Source: Zanthoxylum bungeanum (Eukaryota > Streptophyta > Magnoliopsida > Sapindales > Rutaceae). Taken from it: a stretch of 64,000 nucleotides of DNA. Where the stretch lies: positions 1 through 64,000 of the forward strand of contig SKCR01038918.1 in NCBI GenBank assembly GCA_019454045.1, in the 5' to 3' direction. Shown here piece after piece: positions 21,476-33,850 of this stretch. The notes under the pieces were generated by a model. The model searched no databases. It was not told the DNA's origin and saw only the letters and a list, made by a program, of their open reading frames with translations. Within the stretch, counting starts at the first letter, position 1; the number at the start of each line of letters is the position of its first letter. The translations under genes and the position numbers were made by a program.

Positions 21476-21677
21476 CTATGTTGTTGTTTCTGGTGAGCTT
21501 GTCTTTGCCGCTTTCTCTTTTTCTTCTTTTGAGACCTGTGATTACAAAACAAAACAAACACGAAAAAGGAATGCAAAATATGTTACGTGTATGCATGCAT
21601 GCATGAATGAATTTCCTATTCCGTTGGGTTAGGTCTTCCACCAGTTCTCCAGGTGATTGCTCAGTCTTCTCTTTGGT
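21476..21677 (-). other. Tat-2 3' UTR, proximal part
   Basis: The reverse complement matches the segments directly after the pol stop in Tat-1 (3503-3680) and Tat-4 (63502-63665), including GAGAAGACTGAGCA and the CATGCATGCATGCATAC motif. The homology stops where pol would begin, which shows that the missing coding region was lost up to about the stop codon. Confidence 0.75.
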
Positions 21678-21682
21678 CTCAT
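21678..21682. repeat. Cop-2 target-site duplication, left copy (CTCAT)
   Basis: CTCAT directly before TGTTGG at 21683, repeated exactly at 28499-28503. Confidence 0.95.
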
Positions 21683-23645
21683 TGTTGGAAATAATTACCA
21701 AGCCCCAAGATCAACAAGAACAAGCAAAATATATAAATACATGAATGAATTAATTGAAGTATGGCGGAATCATACTCACAATACTTGAAAATGGATGCTA
21801 AGATGATGCGAAATTCCTCCCTTGTGCAGTGAAGCTCTCGGCCAAGAAGAAAAGAGGGACTCCAATTCGAGTTTGATCCTTCCAAGCTCAAGGATTAGTT
21901 TCCCATATCACCTATGTATGATCCCTTGAAGGTGCTAGCCTTTGTTGTGATTTTGAATGCACAACTTCTTCAAATCTTGCCACAAAAATTGAAGAAATGG
22001 AGAGCCTAAAACTGCATGTAGTTTCGGCAATGTGAGAGAGAGAGGAGTCTAATGATTTTTGTTACAAAAAATCAATTTATATTATGCCATAATATTTATT
22101 AAATTAATAATAAACTTATGACACAAATCATGCAATGGCTTAGAGTGTCAAACACTCAAACTCCATGCAAAACCATTGAGTGTATTGTACACTATCACCA
22201 TGCAATGTATTAACAATTAAATAATGCATAAAATGACATGTGTCATGTGGGCCCCACACAACCCAAATGAAAGTGGGCCACGCGCACTCACGCGTTCGGG
22301 TTCGATATTTCCGAAATACCGAACTTACGTCGCGACGTTAATTAAATCGAATTTAAATAAATAATTACGCCTAGCGAAATTATTATTTACGTCGCTAACG
22401 AATTAATTCTAAATTAACTCGCTTGCCCGAATTAAAATCTAATTTTAATTTCGCGTCGAAATCGAATTTCTATTATTATATCGAATATAATATTTACGAT
22501 TAATTCCAAATTAATCGTTCTCTCTCTATTTATAGTACTTTATCCAAGATAAAGTCTCTCCGTAATTAATCCAAGATTAATCGAGTTTGAATCATACGTC
22601 ATTGGTGAATCTTCGGGAAGCGACCCAAGAGATCTCTGGATATGTTGGCAGTAAATACGGTCGTCAGATTATCCGAACACGTACGTACCAAGTACTACGT
22701 TTTTACCGATTTAAAAGACAAGGTTAGCCTCTAGCAAAACGACATGCCTACCCAATTCTCCAGAAATATTCTTATTGGAATATAAGATCTATAACAGGCG
22801 TAGTATACCGTAGTATAGTGTATATCGAACCAGTATCGGATGATCACATGTAAGGCCTGGGGTGGAGATGTGTCTGCCCCGTACGATACACATATCGGAC
22901 ATCAAGCAACCAGTCTCTTTGAATCGGATAATACTGACCTAGTCATATTATCCCGATGGTTGCAACCATTATAGAGTACTAGTTCTGTATCCCTCGCGAT
23001 CATATCATCTCCATATGTCTGAAGTGATACTTCCATCTGACATCACACCCATACAACTACATATACGATTCTCGATAAACCCAGAAGAGGTGTACACAGA
23101 ACCCGTTAAAGCCCTAGAACCACCAAAACTAAAGTTTACCGATTGTCGTAAGTACTACTAGCGATGGCAAGCTCAGGGTCAGTTAAGATCATATGCACCT
23201 ACCCTGAAGCGGACTCCCATAGACAACGCAGACATACTACCAATGGGATTCCGCGGGGTCTATCCAGAGCGAAGCTGTTTTCCGTACCATCGGTAAAAAC
23301 AACCTCCTACCGCACTTGCATAAGTATCCTATACTTAAATATATGAGAACTATGCCGTTGTGCCCTCACAACATGCACAAGTGCAGTACTAGTCTATTCC
23401 GCATTATCGATGTCCAATCTCGATAATACTACGACTAGGGATATTTAATGATAAACCTTTATGGATTGATACCGCTCATATCCTCACAATCCTGGAAACT
23501 ATCATAGGGACTCGTACCATTTATATCAAAGGGAATTAAATTACAAAAATTAAAGGCAATTTCATTACTACATAGTTAATTTTTGTACAATAATACAATA
23601 TCATTTACAAAATAGTGAGCGTTATGGTCCATAACTGTCTAAACC
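21683..23645 (-). repeat. Cop-2 3' LTR
   Basis: Homologous to 26512-28498 with many small indels. Its minus-strand start is eroded (reads TTTAGACAGTTATGG instead of TGTTAGACAG), so the edge at 23645 is approximate. It contains the conserved block GGAATATAAGATCTATAACA. Confidence 0.88.
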
Positions 23646-24308
23646 CCCCAGTTGCCATTGAGCCCAGCTTTCGGCGTTTGAGATGTTGATGCAAAAGTGC
23701 GCCTCGCGCTTTGTTGCCTTTCAGAAGCTCTTTCTCTGAATCCTTGAGAATCGATAATAACTCTCAAGAGTATCATCCGAATTCATCAATTTGTAGTTGA
23801 TGACAATCTGTTTCCAAGTATCGGGTAGTGACTGTAGAAGTACATCTATAGACAGCTCAGCCTCCAAGACTATACACTATTAGCCAATTCATCAATATCG
23901 GCTATCATTTGAGTCCCATGGACCTCAACAGAACTACCATCAGTCATACGGGAGCGAAAGATTTTCTTCACTAACTCGTACCTCGCCATCCGCTTATTAG
24001 TGCGGTGAAGATCTTGCAATCTTGCCATCATATTATAAGGATCCAAGTCCCTATTCTGGCGGCGAAAGTGTTGAGTCATTGAAGCAAGCATGATCGACTG
24101 AGCCGTGTCACAATCATCACTGTGAGTTTTCCATAACTCCAAGCTCAAGTGGCTCAGTGGGCTTAGGCCCGAGAGGTTTTTGTATCGTATACAGTATCCT
24201 CTCCGCCCCAAGGACTATCCTTAGGTTCATTTCCCAGTCGGCTAAGTTGGTGCCCTTGAACACATTATCACCCATGATTATGTCACGGACATTTCCTTTG
24301 TTTGCCAT
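23646..24308 (-). pseudogene. gag: Cop-2 gag fragment
   Basis: Minus-strand start at 24308, the same start as Cop-3 gag (34727): MANKGNVRDIIMGDNVFKG against MASKVSVRDIIMGDNVFKG. A frame change near 24130 moves it to the frame of 24211-23870 (ASMTQHFRRQNRDLDPYNMM). A stop follows at 23870, and the rest is readable only as fragments. The sequence stops before the zinc knuckle and joins the LTR near 23646. Gag would form the virus-like particle; this copy cannot. Confidence 0.85.
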
Positions 24309-26496
24309 CTTAACTACGATAATCTAATTATCTAGTTAACGATATGTGGGTACAGTCAAACTGTTACATAAAAAAAATAACATTGTATTAGTCCAACTAA
24401 TGTGTAAATATTGACGAAATAAGTTGTGTAAGCGCGTAAAGCTAAGTATCTGAACGATAATTGCAAATTCAATACTAGCCTCCCACTATTTTCTGCAAGT
24501 CTCTAACCCTCTGTTGAGTACTCGGGAAATCCAATTTCCTAGTGGGCTAGGATCCCGTTAAATAACACACAACCTTGACTTTGGCCAACAAATGTATGAT
24601 ATTTAACTAGGTAGATCTCGAAGATCAATTGGATCCCATCCAATTCCTAGATCCGGTAGTGTGGACATCTAAGTCCGAAACATATACATATGTCATGCAT
24701 CCAATACATTTTCCTAACCATTTCCTCTGAATCAACTAAGCCTTGGCTTTGGCACAACAAACCTAATGATTCCAGTTAAGCGGGACCCATTGACGAGGAA
24801 AGTTTCGTAATCAATGTCGATGGACAAGAAGTGATCTTGACTTTGGCCAACAAATCACAACTTGGACAGGACACCGATGTGGAACAAAACTCTCATGATT
24901 CAAACACATCCTCAATTGACAAAGGTCTTGACTTTGGCCAAAACCAATGCCAATTTCGGATCTTGAGAAAGAATCATTCAACGGAAGGAAAATCGCTTAA
25001 TATTGTTTGAGGGATTTTTCGCGTAATTGGCAACCAATTAATTTATCTTTGTTAGGTCTCATCATCATACACCCTTAAGCATGCTTCTAAAACATCATAA
25101 AGCGCGTAAAGTAAAGTAATAGCGATATACGGATGGATATGAACAACAACTTGTTCCTAGAAAAAATCACTTCCTTTCCTCTCCCCGCTAGCACTATTCT
25201 ACTCTTACCCAATTACATAATACAATAAGAGAAACCTCATTTACATGAGGGGAATTAGGTGAGAAGAGAATACAAAGAGACAATAAGAGAAAGGCTGGAC
25301 ACGCAGGTCCAATTTATAAATTCTAAAATTTACAATAATTTCTAAAAAAATTACCCTTCCCTTCTAATATCCATCCGATATACACTATTCATACATCACA
25401 TCCACATTCATTCATTCAAGGCATGTTATACAACCAATCAAATCCAATTAATTAGTCTTTAATTAGGTGACAATACAATGTTCAAACAATTGTTTGCATT
25501 TGCGCGAGTCCAACTCAATTTGAGAATAAATACTTATAGTATGAATTCACGAATTATATCGAACTACTCGGTAAATCCAATTTAAGTCGTATTCAATACT
25601 AATCCTATTATTTAATTCTAAATTAAATATTTACACTTTTATTGTGCTTTTATAACTTAGATTCCAAACTCTAATACAATCGGGTCTCAAAGCCCAACTA
25701 ACATCTAATGTCCGTTTAATTAAAGTCCGATGGGCTTTCAATTGATTTCTTTAGGCTTGGGTTTTTGGTCAATGTATGGGTCAAACCCAATTACCAAGCC
25801 CAATAAGGAATCACCCTCATATGCCATAAAATCAATATCAAGCCCATAAGGCCCAATTAAACATAAAAGCCCATTTTATTACATTTGGGCTTAAATGGTG
25901 TGATTTAGGCCCATTTTGGATCCAATCCAAATGGTCCAAATCTACTTGGCCCAACCAAGCCCATTATGTCCAAATATAATAGTTTTAGGCCCAATTCAAA
26001 ATTAAGCCCAACTAACCAAATTTTAAAATTCCAAATTTTATAACTTAATTAATTAAAGTGTATTATCATGATTAATCCTTTAAATCAATATTCCCAAAAT
26101 ATCAAATTAATCCATTAATCATTATTTTATCTTAAATATATGTCCAACATTATTTAATCAAAAAATCAAGTCCCTAATCCTCCATCAAGCATTCGGCCAA
26201 GGTGATTAAATGGTTCCGATTTCGTTTTCAATCCAATCGAGTTACAAATCATCATTCCATATTGTTTCAAGTCATCTAATGTCTTAAAATTAAAAAATCA
26301 TCTTAGTCCATATGCTTGCATGTATTCGGCCAGCCTCATTTGGGTTGAAAAATTAATCCAATTTATTTTCCATGAAATTGATGATGTATAATCTAAGTAA
26401 CATACATCTAAGCATATTTAATCAAGCAAACTCATCAAATCATGCTTCATACAATTTTCCCCAAATAACATCCTAATATATTTGCATGCTCTTTAA
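24309..26496 (-). other. Cop-2 long leader
   Basis: About 2.2 kb of AT-rich non-coding sequence homologous to the leaders of Cop-1 and Cop-4. Near gag it has three CTTGACTTTGGCCAACA-type copies (about 24570, 24838 and 24930). Further away it has GGCCCAATT-type phrases. Confidence 0.75.
24525..24552 (-). ncRNA. Double hairpin in Cop-2 leader
   Basis: GGAAATCCAATTTCC (24525-24539) and TCCTAGTGGGCTAGGA (24537-24552) on the plus strand, 217 nt upstream of the gag start at 24308. The stems equal those in Cop-1 while the loop of the GGAAA hairpin differs. Confidence 0.55.
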
Positions 26497-26510
26497 GCTC
26501 AATGATACCA
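26497..26510 (-). promoter_or_regulatory. Cop-2 primer-binding site (variant)
   Basis: TGGTATCATTGAGC on the minus strand, one base from the 5' LTR end. The first seven bases match initiator-Met type PBSs. Confidence 0.7.
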
Positions 26511-26511
26511 T

Positions 26512-28498
26512 TGTTGGAAATAATTACCAAGCCCCAAGATCAACAAGAACAAGCAAAATATATAAATACATGAATGAATTAATTGAAGTATGGCGGAATC
26601 ATACTCACAATACTTGAAAATGGATGCTAAGATGATGCGAAATTCCTCCCTTGTGCAGTGAAGCTCTCGGCCAAGAAGAAAAGAGGGACTCCAATTCGAG
26701 TTTGATCCTTCCAAGCTCAAGGATTAGTTTCCCATATCACCTATGTATGATCCCTTGAAGGTGCTAGCCTTTGTTGTGATTTTGAATGCACAACTTCTTC
26801 AAATCTTGCCACAAAAATTGAAGAAATGGAGAGCCAAAAAACTGCATGTATTTCGGCAATGTGAGAGAGAGAGGAGTCTAATGATTTTTGTTACAAAAAA
26901 TCAATTTATATTTATGCCATAATATTTATTAAATTAATAATAAACTTATGACACAAATCATGCAATGGCTTAGAGTGTCAAACACTCAAACTCCATGCAA
27001 AACCATTGAGTGTATTGTACACTATCACCATGCAATGTATTAACAATTAAATAATGCATAAAATGACATGTGTCATGTGGGCCCCACACAACCAAATGAA
27101 AGTGGGCCCACGCGCACATCACGCGTTCGGGTTCGATATTTCCGAAATACCGAACTTATACGTCGCGACGTTAATATTAATCGAATTTAAATAAATAATT
27201 GCGCCTAGCGAAATTATTATTTACGTCGTTAAGAAATTAATTCTAAATTAACTCGCTTGCGTGCCCGATTAAAATCTAATTTTAATTTCGCGTCGAAATC
27301 GAATTTCAATTATTATATCGAATATAATATTTTTACGATTATTCCAAATTAATCGTTCTCTCTCTCATTATTTATAGTACTTTTATCCAAGATAAAGTCT
27401 CTCTCGTAATTAATCCAAGATTAATCGAGTTTGAATCATACGTCATTGGTGAATCTTCGGGAAGCGACCCAAGAGATCTCTGGTTATGTTGGCAGTAAAT
27501 ACGGTCGTCAGATTATCCGAACACGTACGTACCAAGTACTACGATTTTAAAACGTTTTTTACTGATTACAAGACAAGGTTAGCCTCTAGCAAAACGCCAT
27601 GCCTACCCAATTCTCCAGAAATATTCTTATTGGAATATAAGATCTATAACAGGCGTAGTATACCGTAGTATAGTGTATATCGAACCAGTATCGGATGATC
27701 ACATGTAAGGCCTGGGGCTGGAGATGTGTCTGCTGCCCCGTACGATACACATATCGGACATCAAGCAACCAGTCTCTTTGATTGGATAATCTGACCTGAC
27801 CTAGTCATATTATCCCGATGGTTGCAACCATTATAGAGTACTAGTTCTGTATCCCTCGCGATCATCATCTCCATATGTCTGAAGTGATACTTCCATCTTG
27901 ACATCACACCCAATACACTACGATTCCTCGATAAAGCCAGAAGAGGTGTACACAGAACCCGTTAAAGCCCTGGACCACCAAAACTAAAGTTAACCGATTG
28001 TCGTAAGTACTAGCGATGCAAGTCTCAAGTTAAGATCATATGCACCTACCCTGAGCGGACTCCATAGACACGCAGACATACTACCAATGGGATTCCCGCG
28101 GGTCTATCCAGAGCGAAGCTGTTTTTCCGTACCATCGGTAAAACACAACCTCCTACCGCACTTACTGCATAAGTATCCTATACTTAAATATATGAGAACT
28201 ATGCCGTTGTGCCCTCACAAAAGATGCACAAGTGCAGTACTAGTCTATTCCGCATTATCGATGTCCAATCTCGATAATACTACGACTAGGATGATATTTA
28301 ATGATTAAACCCTTTATGGATTGATACCGTCTCATATCATCACATCCGGAACTAATCATAGGGACTCTTTACCATTTATATCAAAGTAATTAATTACAAA
28401 ACGGTAAAAGGCAATTTCATTACTACATAGTTAATTTTGTACAATAATACAATATCATTTACAAAATAGTGACGCTATGGGGTCATAACTGTCTAACA
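26512..28498 (-). repeat. Cop-2 5' LTR (1,987 bp)
   Basis: On the minus strand it starts TGTTAGACAGTTATGACC at 28498 and ends CCAACA at 26512. Same LTR family as Cop-3 and more distant from Cop-1 and Cop-4. Confidence 0.9.
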
Positions 28499-28503
28499 CT
28501 CAT
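28499..28503. repeat. Cop-2 target-site duplication, right copy (CTCAT)
   Basis: Exact repeat of 21678-21682. Confidence 0.95.
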
Positions 28504-28771
28504 GACTCAATATCTTATTGTTTCCCTTATTCACGGGGTGCTAGACTGGTCGTCCCCATCCTTGGTTTACCTTTACGCTGTCCTTGTTTGTACTTGGTAA
28601 GATGAACCACATGTGGGGCCTTCCATATCAGACTATATCACATGCTACAAAATAGTCCCAATAGTTATACACATATTATTTGATTGCCCCCTCAAAGAAT
28701 GCTCAGTATTGAACCATAGAACCTTCAAAACATTCAACCCAACTCAAATCCCAAGTCTTTGAATAAATGAT
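28504..28771 (-). other. Tat-2 interior, non-coding, between Cop-2 and Cop-3
   Basis: Unique 268 bp bounded by two TSDs, hence part of the pre-insertion Tat-2 interior. It shows no similarity to gag or pol of the other Tat copies and has no ORF. It takes the place where integrase or RT would be expected. Confidence 0.65.
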
Positions 28772-28776
28772 CTAAG
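28772..28776. repeat. Cop-3 target-site duplication, left copy (CTAAG)
   Basis: CTAAG directly before TGTTGG at 28777, repeated exactly at 37199-37203. Confidence 0.95.
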
Positions 28777-30769
28777 TGTTGGTTTCTATAATAGTCCCAA
28801 AGAAAGATTAAGCCATAGAAATACAAGTAACATACATGCAAAGCTTGAAGGATGGCGGAAACATACTTACAAAGCTTTGTGACGAAAATGGTGAAGAGGA
28901 GCCTTGAGCCTCCAGGTAGAAGTTTCGGCCAAGCAAGAAGATGAAGAGAAGCTGCAAATCTTCAAGTATTCCAAGCTCCAAGTGGTTTTCCCTATCACCT
29001 CTTTTGATCCTTGCTTGTGCTAGCAAAATGGAGAATGAAAAACAATTTCTGCCTTTGGTTGGAAGCTCACGGAGTGGGGCAAGGAAGAAGGAGAATGAGT
29101 GTTAGCCCTTTTGTTTTCTTTTCCCTTTTGTTACCAAAACCGTGAGTGAGAGGAAAAATGAAAAGCAAGTAAAATAATGATATCAAATACCAACATGAAT
29201 TTTTAATCAAAAACCCTTCAAAAACCGTGAAAGGTTTTCCCTCCAAAATAAAATTCATCATTTGCCATCATTACATTACTTTGAGATTAGAGACAATGTA
29301 TCATCCCTTAAAGGTGATTAGATACATCCATCATCTATTCGTATCAAGTAATGAGATATCGCGATGCGATTTGCAAATACCACTCGATTCAAAATACGAA
29401 TGTGTCCGCAAACACTTTCGGGCTCGGTTTCGCTAATTCCGAATTAATGAATTTCCGTCGCGACGTGAATTAAATAATTACGCCTTGCGAAATTACTATT
29501 CAGTTCGCTAATGAATTAATTCTAAATTAATTCATTTGCCCGAATTAAAATCCAATTTTAATTTTCGCGTCGAAATCTAATTTCGTTTAATAAATATCGA
29601 ATATATTATTTTATCGATTAATTCCAAATTAATCGATCTCTCTCTCTCTCCTAATAAGGCATTTTATCCAAGATAAAGTTTCTCCGTTATTAATCCAAGA
29701 TTAATAAAGTTCGAATCAAACATCATAGGTGAATCTTCAGGAAGCGACCCAAGAGATCTCCGGATATGTTGGCAGTAAATACGGTCGTTGGATAATCCAA
29801 ACACGTACGTACCTCGTACTACATTTTTACCGATTTACAAGACAAGGTTGGCTTCTAGCAAAGCGCCATGCCTACCCAATTCTCCAGAAATATTCTTACT
29901 GGAATATTTAGATCTAGATCTATATCAAGCGTAGTATACCGTAGTATCGCGTACATCGATCCAGTATCGAACGATCACATGTTAGGCCTGGGGCTGGAAG
30001 TGTGTCTGGCCCCGTACGAAACATATATCGGACATCAAACAACTAGTCTCTTTAAATCGGACAATCTGACCTGGTCATATTGTCCCGACGGTTGCAACCT
30101 TTTATAGAGTACTAGTTCTGTGTCCTGCGCGATCATCAACAACTCCATATGTCTGAAGTGATACTTCCATCTTGACATCACACCCAGTACACTACGATTC
30201 CTGATAAACCCAGAAGTGGTGAACACAGAACCGGTTAAAGTCCCCAACCACCAAAACCAAAGTTTACCGATTGTCGCAAGTACTAGCGATGCAAGTCTCA
30301 GGTTAAGACCATATACACCTACCCTGATGCGGCCTCCCATAGACACGCAGACATACTACCAATGGGATTCCGCGGGGTCTATCCAGAGCGAAGCTGTTTT
30401 CGTACCATCGGTAAAACACAACAACCTCCTATCGCACTTGCATAAGTATCCTATACTTAAATATATGAGAACTATGCCGTTGTGTCCCTCACAACATGCA
30501 CAAATGCAATACTAGTCTATTCCGCATTATCGATGTCCGATCTCGATAATACTCCGACTAGGGATATTTAATGATTAAACCTTTATGTATTGATACTGTC
30601 TCATGTCATCTCAATACGGAACTAATCATATGGACTTTTGCCATTTATATGTCAAAGTAAAAAAATTACAAAACGGCAAAAAGGCAATTCTATTATTACA
30701 TAGTTAATTTTGTACAATAATACAATATCATTTACAAAACAGTGACGCTATGGGTCATAATGTCTAACA
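28777..30769 (-). repeat. Cop-3 3' LTR (1,993 bp)
   Basis: Minus-strand start TGTTAGACATTATGACCC at 30769, end CCAACA at 28777. Close to the 5' LTR 35215-37198, with differences that are largely short indels. Confidence 0.92.
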
Positions 30770-30782
30770 ATCTCCCACTTGG
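30770..30782 (-). promoter_or_regulatory. Cop-3 polypurine tract
   Basis: CCAAGTGGGAGAT on the minus strand abuts the 3' LTR. The pol stop codon (30784-30786) lies one base upstream. Confidence 0.85.
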
Positions 30783-30783
30783 C

Positions 30784-31407
30784 CTATAGCCAGTCACTCA
30801 AGCATCTAATACCTGAACTATGTATATGTCGTTCAAACACATGCGGATAAACAGCCTTCATCAGCGGATCTGCAATGTTGTTATCTGATGCGACCTTCTC
30901 GATCTTTACATCGCCACGATGTATAATTTCCCAAATCAGATGGTAACGCCGAAGAACATGCTTGGATTGTTGATGAGGCCTTGTTTCCTTAGCTTGTGCT
31001 ATAGCCCCGTTATTGTCACAATACAATGGAACGGGCTCAGCTGCTAATGGAACTACTCCTAATCCGATTAGGAACTTTCGGATCCAAACTGCCTCCTTTG
31101 CTGTTTCCGACGCAGCAATGTACTCCGCTTCGGTTGTTGAATCGGCAACAGTATCTTGCTTGGAAGATTTCCAGCTCACCGCCCCGTTATTCAAACAAAA
31201 AATGTACCCGGATTGCGACTTGAAGTCGTCCTTGTCAGTTTGGAAACTTGCATCGGCATACCCAGATACCACAAGTTCTCCTTCTCCGTAAATTAAGAAA
31301 GCATCCTTATTTCGTCTAAGATACTTAAGGATATTCTTAACTGCCATCCAGTGACCTTCACCTGGATCGGCCTGATAGCGACTGCACATGCTCAAAGCAT
31401 ATGGCAC
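30784..31407 (-). CDS. pol: Cop-3 pol: RNase H domain, open 207 codons
   Basis: Degrades the RNA strand during reverse transcription. Motifs: SRYQADPGEGHW leads in, SGYADASF gives the first catalytic aspartate, STTEAEYIAAS the glutamate, and VPLYCDNNGAIA a further aspartate. The tail IRCLSDWL is followed by the natural stop next to the polypurine tract. The first methionine is internal to pol; upstream the frame is interrupted near 31410 (CCTGATG region). This is one of the best-preserved domains in the window. Confidence 0.9.
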   Translation of the reverse strand: MPYALSMCSRYQADPGEGHWMAVKNILKYLRRNKDAFLIYGEGELVVSGYADASFQTDKDDFKSQSGYIFCLNNGAVSWKSSKQDTVADSTTEAEYIAASETAKEAVWIRKFLIGLGVVPLAAEPVPLYCDNNGAIAQAKETRPHQQSKHVLRRYHLIWEIIHRGDVKIEKVASDNNIADPLMKAVYPHVFERHIHSSGIRCLSDWL

Positions 31408-32400
31408 ATCAGGTCATGTACATATCATGGCATACATGATCGATCCGACTACCGAGGAGAACGGTATCCGACTCATGTTATCTCTCTCTCTTCTTGTGTC
31501 TTAGGACACATGTCCTTAGATGAGATATACCACTAACATTGGCATCAATCCCTCTTGGATTGATCCATGCTGAATCGCTTCAACACTTTGTCAATATATG
31601 TACTCTGGGAGAGTCCAAGCAGCTTTATAGATCTATCCCGGTAGATCTTTATTCCCAGAATAAAGGCTGCTTCTCCCAGATCTTTCATGGAGAATTTTAA
31701 TGAAAGCCAAGCTTTCACCGACGTTAGCATGGAATGTCATTGCCTATAAGCAATACATCGTCGACATAGAGGACAATAAAAGTCAGTGCTCTCCACTAAC
31801 CTTCTTGTATACACAAGGGTCATCTTCGTTTCGCACGAAATTATATTCTTTTATGATTTCATCAAACGCTGATTCCATGATCGTGATGCTTGCTTCAATC
31901 CATAAATGGATCGATTTAACTTACAAACCTTGTTTGCAAGTCTAGGTACGATAACCGTCAGGCTGTTGCATATAAACATCCTCCAAAAGGTTCCGTTAAG
32001 GAAGCGGTTTTAACGTCCATCTGCCATATCTCGTAATCGAAATATGCAGCTATTGCAAGCATTATCCGAATGGATTTAATCATGGCAACGGGTGAGAAAG
32101 TTTCGTCATAATCAACACAATATTGTTGACGATACCCCTTTGCTACAAGCCTAGCTTTGTATGTTTCCACGTTGCCATCCATGTCGGTCTTCTTCTTGAA
32201 GATCCATCTGCATCCAATAGGTTTTACACCTTCTGGTGCATCAACCAGTGTCCAAACTTGGTTGGCATACATGGAATCCATCTCGGACTTCATGGCTTCT
32301 TGCCATAAAGCGGAATCAATATCCTGTATTGCTTCCTCATACGTAGACGGTTCATTATCCTCAATAAGATTAATATCCACATGAGGCGAGATCAGGTACC
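31408..32400 (-). pseudogene. pol: Cop-3 pol: reverse transcriptase domain, frameshifted
   Basis: The N-terminal part (32380-31958) reads WQEAMKSEMDSMYANQVW, GCRWIFKKK, YKARLVAKGYRQ and IWQMDVKTAS, which includes the motif A aspartate. The frame is lost near 32005. YVDD is encoded at 31757-31768 in LLLYVDDVLLIGND-like context. 31730-31545 reads LKFSMKDLGEAAFILGI and LGLSQSTYIDKVL, then breaks again before RNase H. RT copies the element RNA inside the particle; this copy could do so only if the shifts are assembly errors. Confidence 0.88.
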
Positions 32401-32591
32401 CATACCTCTCAGGTACTGTCTTGACTCTCTCCGACCTACGCGGTCCTTGTGTATATGAAGATTATGGTACAGACTCATCCTGGATGGTCTGTTCATGTTC
32501 CGTCGTTGATTCATTGCCAGGAACAGTATCACTACGATTTTCATCAAGTTCTACTTTCCTCCCACTTACCACTGCATCTAGGAATTCCTTT
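32401..32591 (-). pseudogene. pol: Cop-3 pol: integrase-RT linker
   Basis: Low-conservation stretch between the integrase C-terminal part and RT. No motif recognised; frame uncertain. Confidence 0.45.
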
Positions 32592-33602
32592 TCAAGGAAA
32601 AATGCATGTAGAGCAACAAATACTTTGTTCTCTTGTGTGATAGAAGTAATATCCTTTGGTTTCCTTAGGATATCCCATGAAAAGGCATTTATCTGATTTT
32701 TGTTCTAGTTTGGTACCTTCCAAACGTTTAACATATGCCCAGCATCCCCAAATCTTCAGGAAAGAGAAACCTGGTTTCCTCCCTGTCCATATCTCATATG
32801 GAGTCTGTTCAACAGACTTTGACGGAACCTTATTCAAAATAAGTACTGCACTGTTTAAAGCGTATCCCCAGAAGGATAGGGTAGCTCAGTGCGACTCATC
32901 ATCGACCTTACCATGTCTAACAAGGTACGGTTTCTTCGTTTAAGAGACACCATTTAATTGCGGTGTTCCAGGAGGAGTCCACTGTGAAAGAATACCATTT
33001 CTTTCAAGTAATCTTGAAACTCATAACTTAAGTATTCGCCACCACGGTCCGACCGCAATGTCTTAATACTCTTGCCTGTTTGTTTTTCTACTTCGTGTTG
33101 AAACTCTTTGAATTTTTCAAAAGTTTCCGACTTGTGTCTCATTAGATACACATAACCATAACGAGATGCATCATCCGTAAAGGTTACGAAGTAATGATAT
33201 CCACCTCTAGCCTGGCTAGACATGGGCCCACATACGTCACTATGAACGAGGGCTAACAGTTCTGTGGCACGTTCACCTTTACCATTAAAAGGTGATTTAG
33301 GCATTTTGCCTAAAAGACAAGATTCGCAGACATCATATGAATTAAGATCAAATCCGTCCAAGTATCCACTCTTCAAAGTGTGGATATGCGAGTCTTGTTG
33401 ATGTGTCCTAGACGACAATGCCATATGTAAGCTTCATCTTTTAGATTACTCCTTTTGAGCCTTTATTAGTTTATTTATGTTTAAGAGATTCATTTATATT
33501 CAAAATATAAAGGCCATTATTTGCAACAGCAGTGCAAATTTCTGTATCATTTTTATATAAAACACCCAGTGTTTCTAAATACAAAAGTGTACCCATGTTG
33601 GG
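32592..33602 (-). pseudogene. pol: Cop-3 pol: integrase with disrupted catalytic glutamate
   Basis: 33424-32954 reads the end of the zinc-binding domain (DVCESCLLGKMPKSPF) and the core with VHSDVCGPM (first aspartate) and TLRSDRGGEYLS (second). The frame is lost near 32995. The GVSERRNR-type motif that carries the third catalytic residue reads TCT TAA ACG near 32936-32948, so the glutamate codon is replaced by a stop. 32837-32592 gives the downstream part (EQTPYEIWTGRKPGFSFLKI and GCWAYVKRLE). Integrase inserts the DNA copy into the genome. Confidence 0.88.
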
Positions 33603-33850
33603 TTAACAAGATACAGATATAATATTCCTAGTCAAACTAGGTATATAATAACAGTTCAAAAGTTTAAGCATATGCCCAGAGGGCAATTCCAAAACAAAAG
33701 TCCCTACAGCCAAAACAGCAACTGGAGTTCCGTTTCCGACTCGTAGGTCAAATCTCCCCTGAAGCCAGCATCCTGCTATTCTGCAGATCCTGCAAATCAG
33801 TACATATATGAGCAGCACAACCAGAATCAAAAATCCAATTTTTAAAACTA
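33603..33850 (-). pseudogene. pol: Cop-3 pol: aspartic protease
   Basis: Active-site triad DSG at 33820-33828 in NWIFDSGCAAHICTDL. A frame change near 33765 moves to FDLRVGNGTPVAVLAVGTF and CYYIPSLTRNIISV, conserved in copia proteases. It would cleave the Gag-Pol precursor. Confidence 0.87.

Larger units (their letters stand above)
21683..28498 (-). mobile_element. Cop-2: minus-strand copia element with pol deleted
   Basis: On the minus strand: 5' LTR 26512-28498, PBS 26497-26510, long leader, gag fragment (24308-23646), then directly the 3' LTR (23645-21683). It is flanked by perfect CTCAT repeats. Protease, integrase, RT and RNase H are absent, as is the usual polypurine tract next to the 3' LTR. 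It is therefore a deletion derivative. Confidence 0.92.
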
